A stretch of DNA of 64,000 nucleotides from Bog-159 sp963738345 (lineage in GTDB: Bacteria; Acidobacteriota; Terriglobia; Bryobacterales; Bryobacteraceae), in the NCBI GenBank assembly GCA_963738345.1, contig CAVTWI010000002.1, forward strand, positions 5,084,001-5,148,000, read 5' to 3'. Both the position numbers and the translations under genes were made by a program. Shown here one piece after another: positions 8,608 through 18,328 of the stretch. The notes beneath the pieces are model-generated. The model ran no database searches, was not told where the DNA came from, and saw only the letters and a list, made by a program, of their open reading frames with translations. Numbering within the stretch: the first letter of the stretch is position 1; every line of letters begins with the position of its first letter.

Positions 8608-10437
8608 TCACCGGCCGAGCCAGAGCCTGATGGGTTGATACAACAAGTACAGAGCCCAAGCCGCCAGCCAAATCAGCGAACTCATGGAGAAGGCGCGCGC
8701 GGTAACCCGTACTTCCGGCGTGCGATCCAACTGCAGCAGGGGTCCATGTTCGCTGGCAGCCGTCCGATCATACAAAAACAACGGAGCCGCTGCGTAGAGC
8801 GCGAACAGCGGAAACCAGCTCGCGATAAGAACTAATTCGGATTGTTCCCCGCCACCGTCTCGCCACAGGAAGCCAAACGACCTGAAAGCCGCGGCTATGA
8901 CGAACGCAGGGAGCGCCAGATGTCGAATGGCGAGGGCGCGACCGGCAGATCCCAGGCCGGTCATCAATGCGCGCGAGCGATAGACGGCGGCCTTCCCCGA
9001 TAACCTCTCCACAACACAAACTACCGGCCATAGACAATCGCCAACTATCCAGCCGGATCCCAACGAGGTGATGGCGCGGGCCTGTGTGGCGATCAGCGTA
9101 GGCGTCATCCGGATCAGCTTCCAGACCACGCGGAACGATAGAAACCGCCGGACGCGAACTTGTTCGTCCACGGCAATCAGCGCGGCCATGGCGCGCAACA
9201 AGTTATCGGAATACACGCACAGAAGTGCGGAGGCGATGGGAAGCAACACCAATCGCAACGTCACGAGCGGCAAAAATTTCGGGCTCGTCGCGGCGAGAAT
9301 CGCAGTCAACGCCACAAGCACACCGTGGATGGGAAACACCAGACAAATATAAGCAGCGAGATGTTGGAGAAGAAATGCTTTCGACCGGCGCAAGGCCAGG
9401 ACTTCGGCATCCACGGCGTTGTGGAACCGCCGGGTAAAGGCGATGGCGGAGGGGGGCCGGTCCAGGGGATTGCGGGAGAGTCCGGAGAGAATGGCGTCCG
9501 AGACGTCGCGTGGAATCTTCTGAATGTTAGCGGGTGGCGGGGGGGTGCCGGTGCGGTGGTAGTCGAATAACTCGCTGGTTTTGCCACCGAACGGCAGTTG
9601 CCCGCAAACCAGTGAGTAAGCGACGACCGCCAAACTGTAGATATCTGAACGAAAATTGATCTCCTGACCCAATGCCTGTTCCGGCGACATATACGCAGGT
9701 GTTCCGACGAGGCTGCCCGGCATAGTATGCGCTCCCGGATCACTGTCGAACGAGCCGGAAGAAAAGCCCGATGGAGTGCGGGGAATGGCGACCGTTTCGG
9801 CCTCTTCCGCGGCTGCGGGGGCAATGTCGATCACCACCGTTTCGCTTTCGTCACCGGGCGTTACCGGTGGTGGAGTACTGGCCCTAGGCGCGTCAATCTC
9901 CGCTGGATCTGCTGACGGCGGCGACCAATCGCCCAGCAAGTTCATTTTGGCTACGCCGAAGTCCAGCACTTTTACGGTGTAGCCGCCGCGGCCGTTGGGC
10001 TCCAACCAGATGTTGTCCGGCTTTAGATCGCGATGGACAATACCGTGGCTGTGGGCCTCCGATAGGGCCAATCCGATCTGGTCCAACAGGTCGGCGACGA
10101 GTGGCAGCGCGACTTGTGGATTTGCCTTCTGAAAATCGGAGAGCGTTTGCCCATCGAGAAACTCCATCACCAGGTACGGCATATCGCCGCGAGCAGCTTT
10201 GGCGATGCCGAAGTCAGTGACATTGACGATGTTCGGATGGCGCAAACGTCCACAGGCTTGGGCTTCGCGCTGGAAGCGGGCGAGAAACTGAGGCTCCGCC
10301 GCCCACCTGGGGGCAATCACTTTCACAGCGACGACGCGGGTGGTGCCGAGGTGGGTCGCCAGGTACACGTTGCCCATACCTCCGGCGCCCAGTTGCTTAT
10401 CGATACGATATTTGGCGTCCAGGATTTCGCCGGTCAT
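8608..10437 (-). CDS. Ser/Thr protein kinase with long activation-loop insert and C-terminal membrane domain
   Basis: A 609-residue kinase. The catalytic domain has the glycine loop GAGGMGNVY, Lys39 in VAVKV, HRDLKPDN (residues 135-142), DFG at 159-161 and GTPAYMSPEQ at 245-254. About 83 residues separate DFG from GTPAYMSPE, against the usual 20-35; the insert is rich in Pro, Asp, Glu, Ser and Thr and is probably disordered. The kinase ends near residue 345. The rest is hydrophobic with several membrane segments (about 350-480 and 515-605) and no known sensor domain. It follows the winged-helix/TolB gene by 48 bases on the same strand, so the two are probably co-transcribed. The membrane part might sense envelope state (inference). 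Confidence 0.92.
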   Translation of the reverse strand: MTGEILDAKYRIDKQLGAGGMGNVYLATHLGTTRVVAVKVIAPRWAAEPQFLARFQREAQACGRLRHPNIVNVTDFGIAKAARGDMPYLVMEFLDGQTLSDFQKANPQVALPLVADLLDQIGLALSEAHSHGIVHRDLKPDNIWLEPNGRGGYTVKVLDFGVAKMNLLGDWSPPSADPAEIDAPRASTPPPVTPGDESETVVIDIAPAAAEEAETVAIPRTPSGFSSGSFDSDPGAHTMPGSLVGTPAYMSPEQALGQEINFRSDIYSLAVVAYSLVCGQLPFGGKTSELFDYHRTGTPPPPANIQKIPRDVSDAILSGLSRNPLDRPPSAIAFTRRFHNAVDAEVLALRRSKAFLLQHLAAYICLVFPIHGVLVALTAILAATSPKFLPLVTLRLVLLPIASALLCVYSDNLLRAMAALIAVDEQVRVRRFLSFRVVWKLIRMTPTLIATQARAITSLGSGWIVGDCLWPVVCVVERLSGKAAVYRSRALMTGLGSAGRALAIRHLALPAFVIAAAFRSFGFLWRDGGGEQSELVLIASWFPLFALYAAAPLFLYDRTAASEHGPLLQLDRTPEVRVTARAFSMSSLIWLAAWALYLLYQPIRLWLGR

Positions 10438-10485
10438 GCGCTGGTGCAGATGCTCCAGCCGCCATCATAACAACCGCCGTCGCGT

Positions 10486-12546
10486 TCAGTGGGAAAGCGG
10501 ACCCGAAACTAAGCCGTCGACAACAAAGAGTTCGGAGACCTGGCGGCGGAACGAATAGACGGTGGATCTCTCGTCTGCCGAGACTGCGGCCGGCCAGATG
10601 GTGCTGACACCCGATAAGTCGGCTGGGGCTAACTCTTTCCATGGAGTTGATGTGCCGGTTACGATATCGACGTGGATCAGTTTGGCGGGGGCAGGGCCCG
10701 ACTGCGCCAGTATGGACTTGCCTGATTGACACCAGCGCAGAACGGAGGGCGCGAATCCGGCCGAGATTGCACGAGGCTCGCCGCCGCCGGAAGGCAACAA
10801 TACCAGACGTTTGTCCGCATCGATCCCGGCGATCTGCGCGCCATCCGGAGAGATTGCGGGACGCGACAGATAGACGCTGGTGTTCAAAGGCGCCGGGCGT
10901 CCGCCATCTAGCGCCTGCACAAAGAGGCGCATCGGACCGCCCTTCAAACTACCACCGACGAGCAAGCGGCGGCCATCCGGAAAGAAGCGGACCCAGTCAT
11001 ACGTGACCCCGTATCCAGAGAGCGTGCGGGGCTGTCCGGGAGTTAGAGGCACCAGGTTTAAGCGAGTCTGGTCAGTGTCCGGCATGGTAATTGCCAAGGT
11101 TCCATCGGGCGACAGAGCCATGGCATAGCCGTCACTGACCCGGGTCGCACTGGGTGCGTCCGAGTGGCGTATGTAGACCGCGTGGTGCGCTCCCCCGCCC
11201 TCTCCGGTTTCGTCGAAGAGAATCACGCGGCCGTCGTCTGAAATAGCGGTGGCATGCGAATAGTCGAACCAGGAAAGGTCCCGCTCTTTGATCTCTCCGT
11301 TCAGCAGGCCGGCCATCATCACGCGCGACTGATCACGCGAGATTAAGAGGCGGCCGGTGCGCGAGATATCGTGCAAGGTTAGAGCGCCGAGGAACGATGC
11401 GCTCTGTCGGAGTTTACCCGAGAGACTCATTGCGTAAAGGCATCGAAGCGCACCGGCACGGGCTGCGGTAAACCATAACTCTCTGCCGGAGGGATGCCAG
11501 GCGAGTCCCCAGGCGCTGGCCCAGCCACTTGCCAGGGTGCGCGAGGTTCCATTTTCGTCGATCATCATGATGTTACCCGCATCGTCGCCGCCGACCAGAT
11601 GTTCGATGAAAGCAACCTCTTTGCCGGAGGGCGATACTCGAACATGGGAGAGCCATCCGGCGCTTCGATAGATGGTATGGCCGCGCGGGAATTCCAGGGT
11701 AGATTGGCGTGCACCGAGACGGATGACGGCCATTGCTGAACCGTCGGGAGACCAATCCGCGCAACACACATCTCGATCCAGCGGAAGAGGCGAACCGCCA
11801 TTGAGTGGGACGCGCACTAGAGACGACAACTTCGGATCGTCGTAGACCACCAATGCCAGTTCTCCTGAGCCGGAGACCGAGGCCAAGGCGGCTTGGCGGA
11901 ATCCCAGGGAACGCGATTCCGGACTCAAAGTGTTCGCAATATAAAGTTCGCGTTGGCCCGGCGCTTCCATGGCTTCATAGATTACGCTTTCGCTATCAGG
12001 CGCGAACCGTGCGCTTTCGATGTTGAAACGGCGGAAGGTGACCTGATGATAAACGGACTGAGCCGCGGTGGGCCGCCGCACCGAAACGAGCACCGCAGCG
12101 GCCAACAGCAGGGCAGCAGCAGCCACGACGGGCCACGTGAGGGATGTTATTCGGCGCGGCACGGGGCGGGGGGGCGGGGTCGCCACCACGCTAACGTCAA
12201 CGGCGATCTCGGAAGGCCCTTCGCTCACCGGGGCCAGGAACTGGTATCCACTGCGCGCCAAGGTCCCGATATAACGGGGGTGCTCGGCGGAATCACCCAA
12301 TGCCAAACGCAGCCGGTTGACGGCCGTATTCAGCCCGCTTTCAAAGTCGACGAAAGTGTCGGCGGCCCACAGCCGGTCACGCAACTCTTCCCGCGCCACT
12401 ACTTCCCCGGGGCGTTCGAGGAGGGCCTGCAACAGTTGCAGAGACTTTCCCTGTAGCCTGATTCTGATCCCGTGCTTGCGCAGTTCGCCTGGCCGAAATT
12501 CGAAAGCACCGAATCGGATGACACGTCCACTGCCGCTCTTGTACAT
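10486..12546 (-). CDS. CadC-like winged-helix regulator with TolB-type propeller
   Basis: A 686-residue membrane-bound regulator. Residues about 8-105 form an OmpR/PhoB-type winged helix (RIRLQGKSLQLLQALLERPG, then ARSGYQFLAPV), which would bind DNA in the cytoplasm. A linker and one transmembrane helix (about 133-155, WPVVAAAALLLAAAVLVSV) follow. The remainder is a WD40-like/TolB beta-propeller with repeated SPDG and APDSE motifs (SPDGTLAITMPDT, SPDGAQIAGID), presumably periplasmic. This layout resembles CadC/ToxR one-component regulators in which an outside domain controls a DNA-binding domain directly. The target genes are unknown; the co-directional kinase 48 bases downstream is the obvious neighbour. 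Confidence 0.88.
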   Translation of the reverse strand: MYKSGSGRVIRFGAFEFRPGELRKHGIRIRLQGKSLQLLQALLERPGEVVAREELRDRLWAADTFVDFESGLNTAVNRLRLALGDSAEHPRYIGTLARSGYQFLAPVSEGPSEIAVDVSVVATPPPRPVPRRITSLTWPVVAAAALLLAAAVLVSVRRPTAAQSVYHQVTFRRFNIESARFAPDSESVIYEAMEAPGQRELYIANTLSPESRSLGFRQAALASVSGSGELALVVYDDPKLSSLVRVPLNGGSPLPLDRDVCCADWSPDGSAMAVIRLGARQSTLEFPRGHTIYRSAGWLSHVRVSPSGKEVAFIEHLVGGDDAGNIMMIDENGTSRTLASGWASAWGLAWHPSGRELWFTAARAGALRCLYAMSLSGKLRQSASFLGALTLHDISRTGRLLISRDQSRVMMAGLLNGEIKERDLSWFDYSHATAISDDGRVILFDETGEGGGAHHAVYIRHSDAPSATRVSDGYAMALSPDGTLAITMPDTDQTRLNLVPLTPGQPRTLSGYGVTYDWVRFFPDGRRLLVGGSLKGGPMRLFVQALDGGRPAPLNTSVYLSRPAISPDGAQIAGIDADKRLVLLPSGGGEPRAISAGFAPSVLRWCQSGKSILAQSGPAPAKLIHVDIVTGTSTPWKELAPADLSGVSTIWPAAVSADERSTVYSFRRQVSELFVVDGLVSGPLSH

Positions 12547-12632
12547 CTTGAACCCCTGGCCCCCGCTTTAACATTTATACGGTTGCCGGGGAAATCGGTT
12601 ACGTATCAGTTTGGATTTGGAAGAGGCGTAAC

Positions 12633-12674
12633 AAAAAAAGGAGCCGGCCGGGGAATAATTCCGCGACCAGCTCC
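12633..12674 (-). terminator. Rho-independent terminator of the TonB-receptor gene
   Basis: Read on the minus strand, a 16-bp stem (GGAGCTGGTCGCGGAA against TTCCCCGGCCGGCTCC, with two G-U pairs and one mismatch) with loop TTA is followed by seven T. It lies 30 bases beyond the receptor stop codon. Confidence 0.85.
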
Positions 12675-12703
12675 TGACAGCTAAAGGGGGAGAACCAGCT
12701 GTT

Positions 12704-15700
12704 TTAGAAAACGAAGCGAGCTACGAGTTGCACGTTCCGCGCATTGCTTGGGAAGTACTGGTCGTATTGGCCGAACGTGGAACTGCTGGGAACCAGAAAG
12801 TTGCGGGGGATGCCGTTCGTGCCAAATGGGTTGACATCGGAGAGATAGCCCCCGACAAACTGCGCGTGATTAAAGAGGTTGAACGCTTGCGCACCGATAT
12901 CGAAACGCATCCGTTCGTTGATGTTCACACGCTTCATGAACGCCACATCAAAGTTATTGGTGTGGCCCAGCGGGAACGTATTGCGTCCGCCGTTAGCATA
13001 GGCGCCCTCACCCGCCACAATATAGCGTGCGTTGGGATTGTTGGCGACATAGGCTACGATCGAAGCGTCACCGGCGGCCACGGCCTGACCTTGCGCGTTG
13101 TAGCCAGTGACCCCGCTTCCCACGTTGGCCGCGCCGGCTGGATTGATTACCGTCCGGTCGCCAGCGTTATCCCCATTCAAATTGGAGTCCACGCCGCTTT
13201 GAATCGTGGCGAATTCGGGCGACTGATAGGTGTAGGTACCCGACAGATTCCAATTACCTACGACGTTCTTCAACATCCAGCCACTGTTTTGGAATGGCCT
13301 GAAGTCATAAATGGAAGTGAAGGTCAGGCGCTGCCGGCGGTCCAGCCCGGAAGAGGCCCACTCGGCCCGCATATCCTGAAAGTCCTGGGCGCGCCTGGGC
13401 GAGAGAATGGTCGAAAAGTTAGTGGCGGTGGAGTCATCGAAATTATGACTCCACGTGTAGGCGGCGATGTAAGAAAAGTTCTTCGCGTAGCGTTTCGTCA
13501 TTTGCAGCGCCAAGCCGTTGTATCGGGAATTCCCCCAGGGGTTATAGCCCGTGAGGTTGTTTGGGAATCCATACTGCGCGAGATAGTTATTCGGTATTTG
13601 CTGCAACGCGCCCAAAGTAGTCGTGAGTGCAGACAGAGTTCCTGCCGACGGCATGGTGAGGAACGTCGGAAGATTCTGGGCAGCAGTTACCGGCGAGGTG
13701 AAGTTCAGCCGGGTCTGATTCCACAGATGGACACCTTTGGTATATACGTAGCGGGCTTCAACCGTGTAGTCTTTGCCGAGGACATGTTGTACGCCAAGGG
13801 TACCGGTCAAAGCATAGGGACGGTGCTGGTCCCAAGTGTACGACGCAATGGCCGCCCGTTCGCTGGCCACTGTGGGGGCTCCGCCTGCCGCGGCCGCAGT
13901 GAGACCGCCGTTAGCCAGGAAATCGGAAACAGGGTGAAGCGGGTCAACGTCGGCCGTGGTTTGGTAATAAGCCGGCGAGGCATTCTGGTTCAGGTTGACG
14001 TAGCTATTGTCGAAAGCGCGACTGGCGCCTCCGCGGATGGACCATGTACCGCTCTTGCCTGGTGAGTAAGCGAAGCCGATGCGCGGCGACCAGTCGTTCT
14101 TAGTGGCTCGCGGTTCCGCGAACGTGATCACGCCGGGCACATCCGCAATGGCGCTGTACTGCTGGGCGCGGGAGCCCACAGGTACCGTAACGTATTCGTA
14201 GCGGACACCCAGATTGAGAGTCAAATTGGGCTTCACGCGGAAATCGTCGTTGAAATAGGCGGCGTTCTCCAGGTGGCCAAACGGTACGCCATTGGTTGCC
14301 CCGAAGCTTCGCTCGCCGGTAACACCCGAAGTAGAGCCACCGTCGGGCTGCTGGTCCAAGAGGAAGGTCTGCAACGATGCATAGTCGTAGTCGCCGCGTA
14401 TGCGTTGCACGAAGAAGCCGCTCAAAATCACATCCACGGCGTCGTAGCCTGCCTTAAAGGTGTGCCGTCCCCAAGTCTTGGTGATGTTCTCCTGCAATTG
14501 AGACAGGTTCTCGATGTTGCCTGACGGAGCGTTCGGGTCCGGACCGATCTGTAGGCCATTTAACTCGTCAATGCTCAGATTCGGGAACATGTCGAGGCCG
14601 GGAAACTTGAAGTTGCCGGCCGGCGTGCTGGCGTTACTGCGGGAGTAGGATATGCGCAGTTCATTTTCCATGGTCGGCGAGAAATTGTGGAACTCGGAGA
14701 TCGAGACACTATTATTGACTAGGGGCGCCTGCTGAAAGAATACGGGTAGAGTGGCAAGAAAATCGAGACCTATGGTCTTGTTGTAGAGATAGCGGCCGCG
14801 AACCTGGTCCTTAGCGCTGATATTCCAGTCAATAGCGGCAACGCCGTTATACGAATTGAAGTAGTCCGGCGAAGCAAACGAGAGCGTCCCAGTGGGGATG
14901 GAAACACCCTGCACGGTAACCGAACTGCTGGCTGTGGGCGCTGCCGGCACATATTTCTCGAAAACGCCAAGGTTGGTGGCGCTCAGTCCCGGAATGGAAT
15001 TCAGCGCCGAGTAGCCCGCAGCCGTGGGGGCAAAGACGGCCTGTCCGGGCTGCGCGGCCTGACCCAGGGGATTGTATTCGAAATTTCCGAAGTAGAACAG
15101 CTTATCTTTGCGGATCGGGCCGCCAATGGTTGCGCCTAACCGGTTGTTATCGTATCGCGGATTGGAATAGATGCCCTGGTGAGTTTCCAGAGCGTCAACC
15201 GCGTTCAAATTGCGGTTCTGCATGTATTCGTAGAGCGAGCCATGGATCTGGTTGGTGCCGCTCTTTACCACGGCGTTGAAGACACCGCCCGCCGCCCCGC
15301 CGAACTCGGCGCTGAATTGATTCTGGACTAGATTGAACTGCGATACTGCCTCGTTCGACAGATATACCTGGGGGCCGGTGGCGTAGTGATTGTCATTCAG
15401 CACTCCGTCAATATTGAAACTATTGTTTTCCGGCCGCTGGCCAGCAATGCTGGGGCCGGTCCCCTGGCCAATGCCGCCGGATGAGGCGACGCCGGCGCCC
15501 AGAAGACTCAAATTGTAGATACCCGCGCCATTGACCACTCTGGATAAACCTGCCGTAGGGACATCGGCGGCAGTTTTGGAATCGTAAGTAGTCTGAAGTT
15601 GAGCGGTAGAGGTGTCAATGGACACTCCCGCCGCCACCACCTCAACGGTGGTGCTAACGGCACCCACGGCCAGAACTAAATTGATCGCGGACGTGTGGTT

Positions 15701-15982
15701 GAGTTGTAAATCGATGCCAGCCACTTTTGAGGTGGTGAATCCGGCAGCCGCGGCCGAAACCTCGTAGGTGCCTACGGGCACATTGTTCAGCCGGTATTCG
15801 CCGGATGCGTTGGTTTCCGAAGTGTAAGTCACTCCGGTGTTCTTATTCGTGGCGACGACAGTGGCCCCGGCCAAGGCGGCTCCACTGGTATCGGTTACAG
15901 TACCGACTAAGATGCTATCGCTGGCTTGCCCGAAAAGGCTGGCCGCCAGTGTAAGGAATACAAATAGACTTCGACCGTTCAT
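12704..15982 (-). CDS. Oar-like TonB-dependent receptor with carboxypeptidase-regulatory N-domain
   Basis: A 1092-residue outer-membrane protein with a signal peptide (1-19, ending LFGQ). Residues 25-105 are a carboxypeptidase-regulatory-like (CarboxypepD_reg) beta-sandwich (ILVGTVTDTSGAALAGATV, YRLNNVPVGTYEV). A plug-like region follows (PENNSFNIDGVLNDN; EFGGAAGGVFNAVVKSGTN). The rest is the barrel, and the C-terminus ends in the aromatic strand VQLVARFVF expected for BAM-dependent insertion. Such Oar-like receptors are numerous in Acidobacteria and are thought to import or bind large substrates such as oligosaccharides or peptides; the substrate is unknown. The gene is monocistronic, with a strong terminator after it. 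Confidence 0.93.
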   Translation of the reverse strand: MNGRSLFVFLTLAASLFGQASDSILVGTVTDTSGAALAGATVVATNKNTGVTYTSETNASGEYRLNNVPVGTYEVSAAAAGFTTSKVAGIDLQLNHTSAINLVLAVGAVSTTVEVVAAGVSIDTSTAQLQTTYDSKTAADVPTAGLSRVVNGAGIYNLSLLGAGVASSGGIGQGTGPSIAGQRPENNSFNIDGVLNDNHYATGPQVYLSNEAVSQFNLVQNQFSAEFGGAAGGVFNAVVKSGTNQIHGSLYEYMQNRNLNAVDALETHQGIYSNPRYDNNRLGATIGGPIRKDKLFYFGNFEYNPLGQAAQPGQAVFAPTAAGYSALNSIPGLSATNLGVFEKYVPAAPTASSSVTVQGVSIPTGTLSFASPDYFNSYNGVAAIDWNISAKDQVRGRYLYNKTIGLDFLATLPVFFQQAPLVNNSVSISEFHNFSPTMENELRISYSRSNASTPAGNFKFPGLDMFPNLSIDELNGLQIGPDPNAPSGNIENLSQLQENITKTWGRHTFKAGYDAVDVILSGFFVQRIRGDYDYASLQTFLLDQQPDGGSTSGVTGERSFGATNGVPFGHLENAAYFNDDFRVKPNLTLNLGVRYEYVTVPVGSRAQQYSAIADVPGVITFAEPRATKNDWSPRIGFAYSPGKSGTWSIRGGASRAFDNSYVNLNQNASPAYYQTTADVDPLHPVSDFLANGGLTAAAAGGAPTVASERAAIASYTWDQHRPYALTGTLGVQHVLGKDYTVEARYVYTKGVHLWNQTRLNFTSPVTAAQNLPTFLTMPSAGTLSALTTTLGALQQIPNNYLAQYGFPNNLTGYNPWGNSRYNGLALQMTKRYAKNFSYIAAYTWSHNFDDSTATNFSTILSPRRAQDFQDMRAEWASSGLDRRQRLTFTSIYDFRPFQNSGWMLKNVVGNWNLSGTYTYQSPEFATIQSGVDSNLNGDNAGDRTVINPAGAANVGSGVTGYNAQGQAVAAGDASIVAYVANNPNARYIVAGEGAYANGGRNTFPLGHTNNFDVAFMKRVNINERMRFDIGAQAFNLFNHAQFVGGYLSDVNPFGTNGIPRNFLVPSSSTFGQYDQYFPSNARNVQLVARFVF

Positions 15983-16275
15983 TTGAGTCTCCTCTGTTAA
16001 TTGGAAAATCTACCCCTCTGAAAAAGCTTGCTTGCTAGGGATTGTGCGCCTGCGGCAGAGGAAGCTCAATGGACGGCGGCTGAATTGTATCTTAATTTGC
16101 AGGTAATTGAAAATGGGGGATTTAGGAAACTATCTGACGAGTTCTATAGAGGTGATTTGGTGAACAGGAGAGGGTTACTGAGGATGTTAGAGAATACCGG
16201 ACGAAACACTTGTTTCAAAGGTGGCGCCCTCCGTTACTCCACACTGAAGTGGTGTGGCGGATGTGATTTCGTGTA
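15983..16275. other. Intergenic region
   Basis: About 290 bases upstream of the TonB receptor gene. No plausible gene, RNA or repeat was recognised. The AT-rich part near 16080-16190 is a possible promoter region, but no clear -35/-10 pair could be assigned. Confidence 0.5.
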
Positions 16276-16503
16276 TCACCCATGCGCCGTCATGACGCGA
16301 TCAGCGCACCAGTCAATCTCAATGGTCTCGCCAAGAATTTCATCTGCCTTGGCTTGCGCTTCCCGCTGGGCCGCCGCAACGGTCAGGTGCAGGCGCCTTC
16401 CCTCGTAAACAAACTGCAGACGGTCGAGGTCACAGACATAAGCAAGCCAGCCCTCATCCTGCTGTTCCACGAAGAGACGCAAATTCTTGTAGGTAACATT
16501 CAT
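16276..16503 (-). CDS. Small conserved-looking protein of unknown function
   Basis: A 75-residue product starting MNVTYKNLRLFVEQQDEGW and continuing with AYVCDLDRLQFVYEGRRLHLTV, then an Ala/Glu-rich helix (AAAQREAQAKADEILG). The beta-beta-beta-alpha pattern with a short antiparallel sheet resembles HicB/DUF1902-like folds in general shape, but no specific motif supports that name. An upstream start at 16533 is possible; the ATG at 16503 gives a protein without an odd leader. It stands alone between the TonB receptor and the PQQ propeller gene. A chance open frame cannot be excluded. Confidence 0.5.
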   Translation of the reverse strand: MNVTYKNLRLFVEQQDEGWLAYVCDLDRLQFVYEGRRLHLTVAAAQREAQAKADEILGETIEIDWCADRVMTAHG

Positions 16504-16753
16504 AACGTTACCAGCCAGACTGACCCGTAACATGAGGGCGTGCGCTGATCGCTTCGCAACTGGATCAGCGTCACACCCCCGGTGAGTCGGGCATCATTCA
16601 ACGACTGCCCAGCCGGCTGCGCCCATGCAGATCCGGTCGGACTCACCGCTCATTTGACTGAATGGTGCCGGTCCGCGGGCATAATTCTCCAGAAACTTCA
16701 TAATGAAGATGAGTCTCCTGGTTTTCTGGCAGCGGCACGGCTACACTTACAGC

Positions 16754-18181
16754 ATGGGTTTCCTTTGGAAGTCTACACTCTCGCTCGCTTCCATGAGCCT
16801 GCTGGCGCTTGGCGCGTCTGTCCCTGAAGCCAAAGAGCCTGAATGGCCGGGATTTCGCGGTCCGAATGCCAATCCTGCGGCGGGGCGCGGTCGCTTGCCG
16901 GAGAGATGGTCGAGGACGGAGAACGTGGAATGGTCCACGGGAATTCCGGGTCGCGGATGGTCCTCACCGATTGTCAGCGGAAACAGAATCTTCCTAACCA
17001 CTGTCACCACCGAGGGCAAATCCAAGCCGCCACAGATCGGCACGGAATATAGCAACGAGTATGTCGCTGAACTGGCGAAGAAGGGTCTTGGCGAACGCGA
17101 GATCCTGGACCGGGTCACCGCGCGCGACATCGAACTACCGAAAGAAGTGCGGCTGCATTATTACCTGTACTGCCTGAACCTTCCGGACGGCAAGCTGATT
17201 TGGAAACAGGAGTTCTATACAGGCCAGCCCCCGGGTGGAAGGCATCGCAAGAATAGCTTTGTGTCGGAGACGCCGGTGACTGACGGAAAGTGGGTGTATG
17301 TTTATGTCGCGAATCTGGGCCTGTATGCGTACGACATGACGGGGAATCAGGTCTGGCATACACCGCTGGAGGCCTATCCGATCTATTTGGATTTCGGTAC
17401 TGGAGGATCGCCTGCGCTCTGGGGAGAACTGCTCCTAATCGTCAATGACAATGAGAAACAGCAGTTCATCGCCGCGTTTGACCGCCGCACCGGCAAAGCG
17501 GTTTGGCGGACGATCAGGGATTTATCCGCTTCGCGCGGCGGCCCTCCGCAGAGGTCCGGGTGGGTGACGCCATTCGTGTGGAAGAACGAAAACCGGACAG
17601 AAGTAGTTACGGTGGGGCCGGGTACGGCGGTCAGTTATGACGCCGCGGGCAAGGAATTGTGGAGGCTGGCAGGCATGGCTGTGACACCGATACCCAGCCC
17701 CTTCTCTTACGAAGGGTTGTTGTACGTGAACGGAGGGCGAGGTAAATCGCTGATGGCGATCCGGCCGGGGGGACAAGGCGACCTCACGCCCAAGGAAGAC
17801 GGAAAGCTTGGCGAATTTGTGGCGTGGTCACAGCCCCGCGCCGGCACGTATTTGCCTACCGAAGTTGCGTACGAGGGCGCCCTTTATGTATTGTCGGAAA
17901 CGGGAATCTTGAGCCGCTTGGATGCGAAAACGGGAAATGTTACCTATCGATCGAGGATCGAGGGTGGCGAAGCTTTCACTTCGTCGCCTTGGGCGTACAA
18001 CGGCAAAGTGTTCTGCCTGAATGAAGAGGGCAAAACATTTGTAATCGCGGCCGGTGAGAAGTTTGAAGTACTGCATGTGAATCAATTGGAGGAGATGGCG
18101 CTCTCCACTCCGGCAATCGTGGGGGAGCGCTTGCTCTTGCGCACCGAGAGCCGGCTGTATTCAATCCGGAGCCGGAATTGA
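16754..18181 (+). CDS. Secreted PQQ-like beta-propeller protein
   Basis: A 475-residue exported protein. The start at 16754 gives a normal signal peptide (MGFLWKSTLSLASMSLLALG, cleaved near SVPEA); an upstream in-frame ATG at 16703 only adds residues before it. The mature part begins with EWPGFRGPNANPAAGRG, a signature of PQQ-like propeller proteins of the BamB/PQQ_2 type, and contains blade motifs such as LYAYDMTGNQVWHTP, AFDRRTGKAVWRT and SRLDAKTGNVTYRS. The catalytic residues of true quinoprotein dehydrogenases are not evident, so it is more likely a binding or scaffold protein than an enzyme. No operon partner is evident; the J-domain gene follows after 147 bases. Confidence 0.85.
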   Translation: MGFLWKSTLSLASMSLLALGASVPEAKEPEWPGFRGPNANPAAGRGRLPERWSRTENVEWSTGIPGRGWSSPIVSGNRIFLTTVTTEGKSKPPQIGTEYSNEYVAELAKKGLGEREILDRVTARDIELPKEVRLHYYLYCLNLPDGKLIWKQEFYTGQPPGGRHRKNSFVSETPVTDGKWVYVYVANLGLYAYDMTGNQVWHTPLEAYPIYLDFGTGGSPALWGELLLIVNDNEKQQFIAAFDRRTGKAVWRTIRDLSASRGGPPQRSGWVTPFVWKNENRTEVVTVGPGTAVSYDAAGKELWRLAGMAVTPIPSPFSYEGLLYVNGGRGKSLMAIRPGGQGDLTPKEDGKLGEFVAWSQPRAGTYLPTEVAYEGALYVLSETGILSRLDAKTGNVTYRSRIEGGEAFTSSPWAYNGKVFCLNEEGKTFVIAAGEKFEVLHVNQLEEMALSTPAIVGERLLLRTESRLYSIRSRN

Positions 18182-18328
18182 AAATCGGATAGCCAATTCG
18201 CAGCCTTCCGGCTATCTTCAGATAACATCTAATTTCTCGCGGAACCGTGCCAGACTGTGAAATGTGGAACAGGGCCGAAGACTGCCGCGACACTCGCGCC
18301 GATTTAACGGATTCCCTGCCGACTTTCG

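Noticed and set aside
12728..14065. Long plus-strand open frame of 445 codons
   Set aside because: It lies fully antisense to the TonB-receptor gene, has no domain or signal peptide, and is explained by GC-rich codon use on the other strand.
18188..18216. Inverted repeat GATAGCC / GGCTATC after the PQQ propeller gene
   Set aside because: The stem is only 7 bp with a loop of about 15 bases and no T-run, too weak to call a terminator.
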